DNA from: Planctomycetaceae bacterium | GTDB lineage: Bacteria; Planctomycetota; Planctomycetia; Planctomycetales; Planctomycetaceae | NCBI GenBank assembly: GCA_041398825.1 | Contig: JAWKTX010000001.1 | Coordinates: 930,001-994,000 of the forward strand | Direction of reading: 5' to 3' | Length of the DNA: 64,000 nucleotides | Shown here: positions 60,378-64,000 of the stretch, piece after piece | Layout: each line of letters opens with the position of its first letter | Position numbering within the stretch: the stretch's first letter is position 1 | Notes under the pieces: model-generated | What the model was told of the DNA's origin: nothing | Databases searched by the model: none | Seen by the model: the letters and a program-made list of their open reading frames with translations, nothing else | Program-made: the position numbers and the translations under genes

Positions 60378-62024
60378 TCAATTCCGGACCAGACGGTTTT
60401 CAAGCACCTCAAGTGCCTTGGCGATGTCCGTGTCCAGCATCAGTTCGTCAGCGGTACGGCCACGGAAAAAAGATCGCTGGATGTCTCTGGGCTGCGGAAC
60501 ATCAATGTCAGGTTGCAGGCCTTTGCCCGAATAATTGTTGTCGTCCGGAGAGTAGAATTTAGCTGTCGTCAGCTTCAGACCGGTTTCTCCGGGCAGGTGC
60601 ATGATCGTCTGAACGGACCATTTTCCATAGGTTTTTCGTCCGACAATTGTGCCTCGTCGGTGATCGTGAATGGCACCAGCAACGATTTCACTCGCACTCG
60701 CGCTGTTCTCGTTCACAAGCAGTACAAGTGGATAATTTCTGGTATCGTAAGCGTTTGCCCGAAACACCTGATTTTGATTGCTTGAGCGACCTTTTGTTGA
60801 AACAAGCACGCCTCGATCAATAAAGCGGTCGATCACTGCGGCAGCGGTTTCGAGCAATCCGCCTGGGTTATCTCGCAGATCCCAGATCAGTGCTTTCATT
60901 CCCTGACGTTCCAGCTTGCGAAGGGCATCGTCAAGTTCATCTGTGGTCGTATTCTGAAAGCCTTCCATTCGGATGTATCCGATTCCGGCGGTTTGATTCA
61001 GCATCACGGCGCGCGTCACGCTTCGGATGTGGACGCGGCGACGCGTGAACGTTCCGGTGTTTGATTTCCCGGAGGGTGTTTCCCAGGTAAGTTCGACCTG
61101 ACTACCGCTGACTCCTCGCAACATTGAAGCGGCTTCGTCTGTTGTCGCGTCCCGACAATTTCGACCATCAATGTTGGTGATATAGTCACCTGGCAACAGT
61201 CCGCCGTCTTCGGCAGGGCTCTCCAGAAGAACGTTCACCAGGTGCATGCCACGACCGCTTTCAGCTTTCATTTCGATGCCGATTCCGACCAGCTCTCCCT
61301 GTATACTGCCAAAGAGTTCGCTGTAACGGTCGGGGGTCAGAAAGTTACTGTATTCGTCGAGGGCGTTGCATCCGCCAAAAATGAATTCAAGTACGACGGG
61401 GGTTCCCTGTAATCCGATTTCACGTCCGAGCTTGTCGCAAAGGCCAGTGATGGTTGCTCGTGCCTCGGTGCGGCTGCGGACCGGGCGATTCCAGTATTCC
61501 CTGATCAGCAAATCGCGTGCACGATCGACTGCCGTCTGGTTGACGTTCTTCAGATTGTGTTCCAGAAACTTTTCGTTGCCAAGAGCCATATAGAGGCTCT
61601 CTGTACCGTGGGCGACGAAACGCGTGATGCTGATCGTGTCGACATAGTCAAACTGCACGTGATCGAGGATGTTCTCAAACAGGTCCAGCGCTTCCGCTCG
61701 GCCTTTGCTGAGCAGATTGGCATCAAAGCTTCGATCGGTGTACCGACGGTCTATGCCAAAATGAATTCGTGTTCGCCTGAGCGCGTATTTCAGGTCGGCA
61801 TCGTCTTCCCAGCGTTTCAGGCTTTCCTCGTAAAGAGTGATTGCTTCCACCCATTGCCGCCTGGTTTCGAATTCCTCACCGGCCAGTCTCGCATCGGTGG
61901 CGTTCGCGTAATTCGAAATGTCGACGTTACTGCCGAAAGCGTGCACTGCAGCCTGCGAAACAATTGTCCCAAACAGGAGTGCGGCAGCGAAAACGACACG
62001 TCGATGCCAATGGTAGATCTGCAT
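60378..62024 (-). CDS. S41-family C-terminal processing peptidase with PDZ domain
   Basis: 548 residues. Signal peptide (VVFAAALLFGTIVSQAAVHA), a helical TPR-like front part (about 35-200), PDZ (about 235-320: IQGELVGIGIEM, LLPGDYITNIDGRNC), then the S41 catalytic domain: IGYIRMEGFQNTTTDELDDA, ALIWDLRDNPGGLLETA, Ser in LLVNENSASASEIVAGAI (about 441), Lys in IVGRKTYGKWSVQ. The Ser/Lys pair is intact. It trims or degrades proteins in the periplasm. Fits the CtpA/Prc group. Confidence 0.9.
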   Translation of the reverse strand: MQIYHWHRRVVFAAALLFGTIVSQAAVHAFGSNVDISNYANATDARLAGEEFETRRQWVEAITLYEESLKRWEDDADLKYALRRTRIHFGIDRRYTDRSFDANLLSKGRAEALDLFENILDHVQFDYVDTISITRFVAHGTESLYMALGNEKFLEHNLKNVNQTAVDRARDLLIREYWNRPVRSRTEARATITGLCDKLGREIGLQGTPVVLEFIFGGCNALDEYSNFLTPDRYSELFGSIQGELVGIGIEMKAESGRGMHLVNVLLESPAEDGGLLPGDYITNIDGRNCRDATTDEAASMLRGVSGSQVELTWETPSGKSNTGTFTRRRVHIRSVTRAVMLNQTAGIGYIRMEGFQNTTTDELDDALRKLERQGMKALIWDLRDNPGGLLETAAAVIDRFIDRGVLVSTKGRSSNQNQVFRANAYDTRNYPLVLLVNENSASASEIVAGAIHDHRRGTIVGRKTYGKWSVQTIMHLPGETGLKLTTAKFYSPDDNNYSGKGLQPDIDVPQPRDIQRSFFRGRTADELMLDTDIAKALEVLENRLVRN

Positions 62025-62710
62025 GACACACTTCAGAAACGCCCGGCAAACGGTACGTTTCAGCCCTCAAGTGCTCGCTAAGTGCGGCGTCATGCCTGTA
62101 ATTGAGATGAGTTCCTCGTTGAAATCACCGTCGAGTGAATTGTTTCAGACAAAGGACCCGACCCTGCAAACAGTACCCGGCAGGGCGGTCAGTCTGTAAC
62201 GACCACTCGAATATATTGCTGAAAATCACGGCCGTCAAACTGGGATTCACTGCAGAAGGGACCAGGCCTGGCTAGCCCAAAACCTCGTTAAATCCCCTTT
62301 TCATTCACCGGATTCGCCAACTTCGCAGGTTTTCACTGTCGAAGCGTTCGGGAAGGCCGGTTTTTAGGGTTGTTGGCCTGCCGAAAGAAGCCGGAACGTG
62401 CTCTGCCGTGTGTCCGAACCAACCGGAGATGCACCGTCTGGAAGCGCTGTAGTAGTTGCGACAGTTGGTTCGTATCCGCGACCGGGGTCAGAACGATACG
62501 AAAAGGTGCGCCATTCGGAATCTCGTTCCGGCATCGCGCTGCACATCCTGCGAATGGGGATGAATTTGCAGATCCTGTCGGGATTTCAGTCGATGGTCCC
62601 GGAAAAGAAGTCAACTGTCGCAATCGTCCGCAAGTTGCTCCGGGATTCTGATTCAGACTGACTGAACGGGGCGGGCGGCCGTCATTTCCACAGGAAAATC
62701 CCCCGCATTT
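62025..62710. other. 686-bp region without a supported gene
   Basis: Overlapping frames on both strands around 62330-62660 have no ribosome site or family likeness. Promoter of the S41 gene should lie at the left end. Confidence 0.4.
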
Positions 62711-63826
62711 CTACCGACCGGCATTTTCTTCGATCATCTGACGGACGACTTCACGTCGACTGCGAGTCGCATCAAAGATTTCCAGCTGTCTGACGGCCCC
62801 GGTTTGGGATGGAATATGTCGGACTGATTGCAGTTCGGCAAGACATCCGAGTTCGATGGCGGCAGGAGTTAATTGTTCGACCAATGTATCGACGATTACC
62901 TGCACCGAACGCTGCTGGTAATCGTGTGAGCTGACCAATGCCGCATCGGCGCCGTAACGTGTTGCCCGCCACTTGTTCTGTTCCACCATCATCGGGTGGT
63001 AGTCGCCCAGAAAAGTGCCTTCGTCGATTTCGTTGGAAATGGTGTGTACCAGGCACTGTATCAGAGCGGTGATCGCGAGCACCTGACTGAGGTTGGCTGG
63101 CACATCACAGACTCTGATTTCGACCGTACCGAAATGGTGATGCGGACGAATGTCCCACCAGATTTCCCGAATCGAATTGATGAACCCTGTGTCGATCAGA
63201 TGATTCACCAGCCAGACATATTCGCTCCAGTTTCGCATCTGGTACGGCAATCCGGCGGTTGGCAATCCTTCCATGATCTTGGATCGATTCGACTTGAGTC
63301 CTGTGTTGCGTCCTTCCCAAAAGGGTGAGTTTGCCGATAGTGCAAGCAGCAAAGGAAGATGCTGTTGCATTCTGTCGCAGATCATGACCGCTTTGTCGCC
63401 ACTGTCGACTCCGACGTGGACATGGAGTCCAAAGGTAACCAGTCGCCGCGCGACGTCTTCCATCAGGGCCACGAGTCGAAAATATCGTTCGTTCACTGTG
63501 ATCTGCTGATGGCGCCACGATGAAAAAGGGTGTGTGGCCGCCCAGAACAATCGCATGCCCAGTTTGTCGACGATTCGTTCTACTTCGGCGATCTTTTCGC
63601 CGAGATCTTCTCCGACTTCTTTCACGGTCCGGCAGATCCTGGTGTTGATTTCAACATAACACTGCATCAGTTCCGGTTTGACAGAATCCTGCAGATGCGA
63701 CGGGATCGTTGCCAGCAGCTCGTCAATACAGCTTGAAAGTGACATGTCGTCAGCGTCGACCAGCTGCAGTTCAATTTCGACGCCGAGCGTTGGGCTAGTG
63801 TTGGGTTTGAAGTGCATTTTTGTCAT
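62711..63826 (-). CDS. YbdK-type carboxylate-amine ligase (glutamate-cysteine ligase 2 family)
   Basis: 371 residues. GCS2 fold (PF04107): TLGVEIELQLVDADDMSLS, KPELMQCYVEINTRIC, WAATHPFSSWRHQQITV, LVTFGLHVHVGVDSGDKAV, LSANSPFWEGRNTGLKSNRS, WWDIRPHHHFGTVEIRVCDV, MMVEQNKWRATRYGADAALV. The family joins glutamate to cysteine weakly in E. coli YbdK; the natural reaction is often unknown. ATG at 63826. The left part of a minus-strand gene may lie upstream. Confidence 0.9.
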   Translation of the reverse strand: MTKMHFKPNTSPTLGVEIELQLVDADDMSLSSCIDELLATIPSHLQDSVKPELMQCYVEINTRICRTVKEVGEDLGEKIAEVERIVDKLGMRLFWAATHPFSSWRHQQITVNERYFRLVALMEDVARRLVTFGLHVHVGVDSGDKAVMICDRMQQHLPLLLALSANSPFWEGRNTGLKSNRSKIMEGLPTAGLPYQMRNWSEYVWLVNHLIDTGFINSIREIWWDIRPHHHFGTVEIRVCDVPANLSQVLAITALIQCLVHTISNEIDEGTFLGDYHPMMVEQNKWRATRYGADAALVSSHDYQQRSVQVIVDTLVEQLTPAAIELGCLAELQSVRHIPSQTGAVRQLEIFDATRSRREVVRQMIEENAGR

Positions 63827-63896
63827 TGTTCACCTGGCATACTTCGCGACGGTGTTTGTGATGGAAGCAGAATGCTTTGAACGACAACGGGACACT

Positions 63897-64000
63897 TTAT
63901 GCGCGAAACGAATCCACTGCTTCGTCGGTAAGGGCGTCGGATTCGGACACGGGGTCACGCGGTATCATTGCCAGAAGAAGGGCTGTTCTGGTCATGACCC
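63897..64000 (-). CDS. Possible C-terminal end of a minus-strand gene (partial)
   Basis: The minus-strand frame reads TALLLAMIPRDPVSESDALT and a few more residues to a TAA at 63897, open to the window edge. Too short to identify. If real it is upstream of the YbdK-type gene in the same direction. Confidence 0.3.
   Translation of the reverse strand, partial: VMTRTALLLAMIPRDPVSESDALTDEAVDSFRA

Noticed and set aside
62333..62661. Overlapping short frames between the S41 gene and the YbdK-type gene
   Set aside because: Frames on both strands are equally open and none has a start signal or family likeness.
1..64000. CRISPR array or cas genes
   Set aside because: No regularly spaced direct repeats and no Cas-like protein on reading the window.

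Overview
The window looks like a chromosomal piece of a Planctomycetota bacterium (order Planctomycetales). The marker families are a PSCyt1/DUF1549/DUF1553 cytochrome-like protein, a DUF1080 protein, PF07638-type ECF sigma factors next to Ser/Thr kinases, a surface protein with an LEPR-XLL-like N-terminal motif, a TPR protein fused to RNA polymerase alpha-CTDs, and many long proteins with little conserved operon order. Species cannot be named from the sequence alone.

Layout. 1-3.3 kb: efflux locus on the minus strand (TolC-like lipoprotein, then a membrane-fusion protein cut by the window edge). 3.7-6.8 kb: orphan ABC ATPase, DUF1080 protein, OleA-like thiolase-fold enzyme, small conserved protein. 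7.4-12.7 kb: PSD1-type protein and xylulokinase, bracketed by two inverted copies of a ~92-bp intergenic repeat. 12.7-17.8 kb: Lpg1974-type outer-membrane protein, TlpA-like thioredoxin, membrane-anchored FlgF/FlgG-like protein, TPR plus double alpha-CTD protein. 17.9-28.4 kb: tRNA-Gln and a ~10.5-kb integrated island. 28.7-33.6 kb: vWA protein, LamG protein and two frameshifted genes. 34-41.4 kb: second ECF sigma/kinase pair, fabH, ExeA-like ATPase, purM, two small proteins. 41.7-50.5 kb: exopolysaccharide locus of the exosortase-associated type (tyrosine autokinase, deacetylase, glycosyltransferase, O-antigen ligase, flippase, acyltransferase) with no exosortase in view. 50.6-53.6 kb: FGE-family protein, small lipoprotein, HU protein, csrA. 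54-59.7 kb: cstA divergent from csrA, then a MotA/ExbB plus ExbD-like membrane operon and a multi-spanning membrane protein. 59.8-64 kb: pilin-like protein, S41 protease, YbdK-type ligase.

The most striking region is the tRNA-Gln island. The intact tRNA (17879-17949) shares a 39-bp perfect direct repeat with a tRNA 3' half at 28390-28428. Each copy is followed by a hairpin with the same loop (ATCAC). Just inside the left end lies a decayed tyrosine recombinase (18190-18659) whose start, core and Tyr-containing C-terminus can all still be read. The cargo is an ECF sigma factor, a giant secreted Calx-beta/lectin/NHL/PKD protein split by two single-base indels, and a Ser/Thr kinase whose TPR tail is broken by many frameshifts. 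The island is most likely an old, immobilised insertion of a signalling plus surface-protein cassette.

Other points of interest: the TPR/double alpha-CTD protein, the MotA/ExbD-like operon, a stand-alone flagellar-rod-like protein with a membrane anchor, the csrA/cstA divergent pair, and a possible transcription attenuator ahead of the exopolysaccharide locus. No CRISPR array, rRNA, insertion sequence or recognisable phage structural gene was seen.
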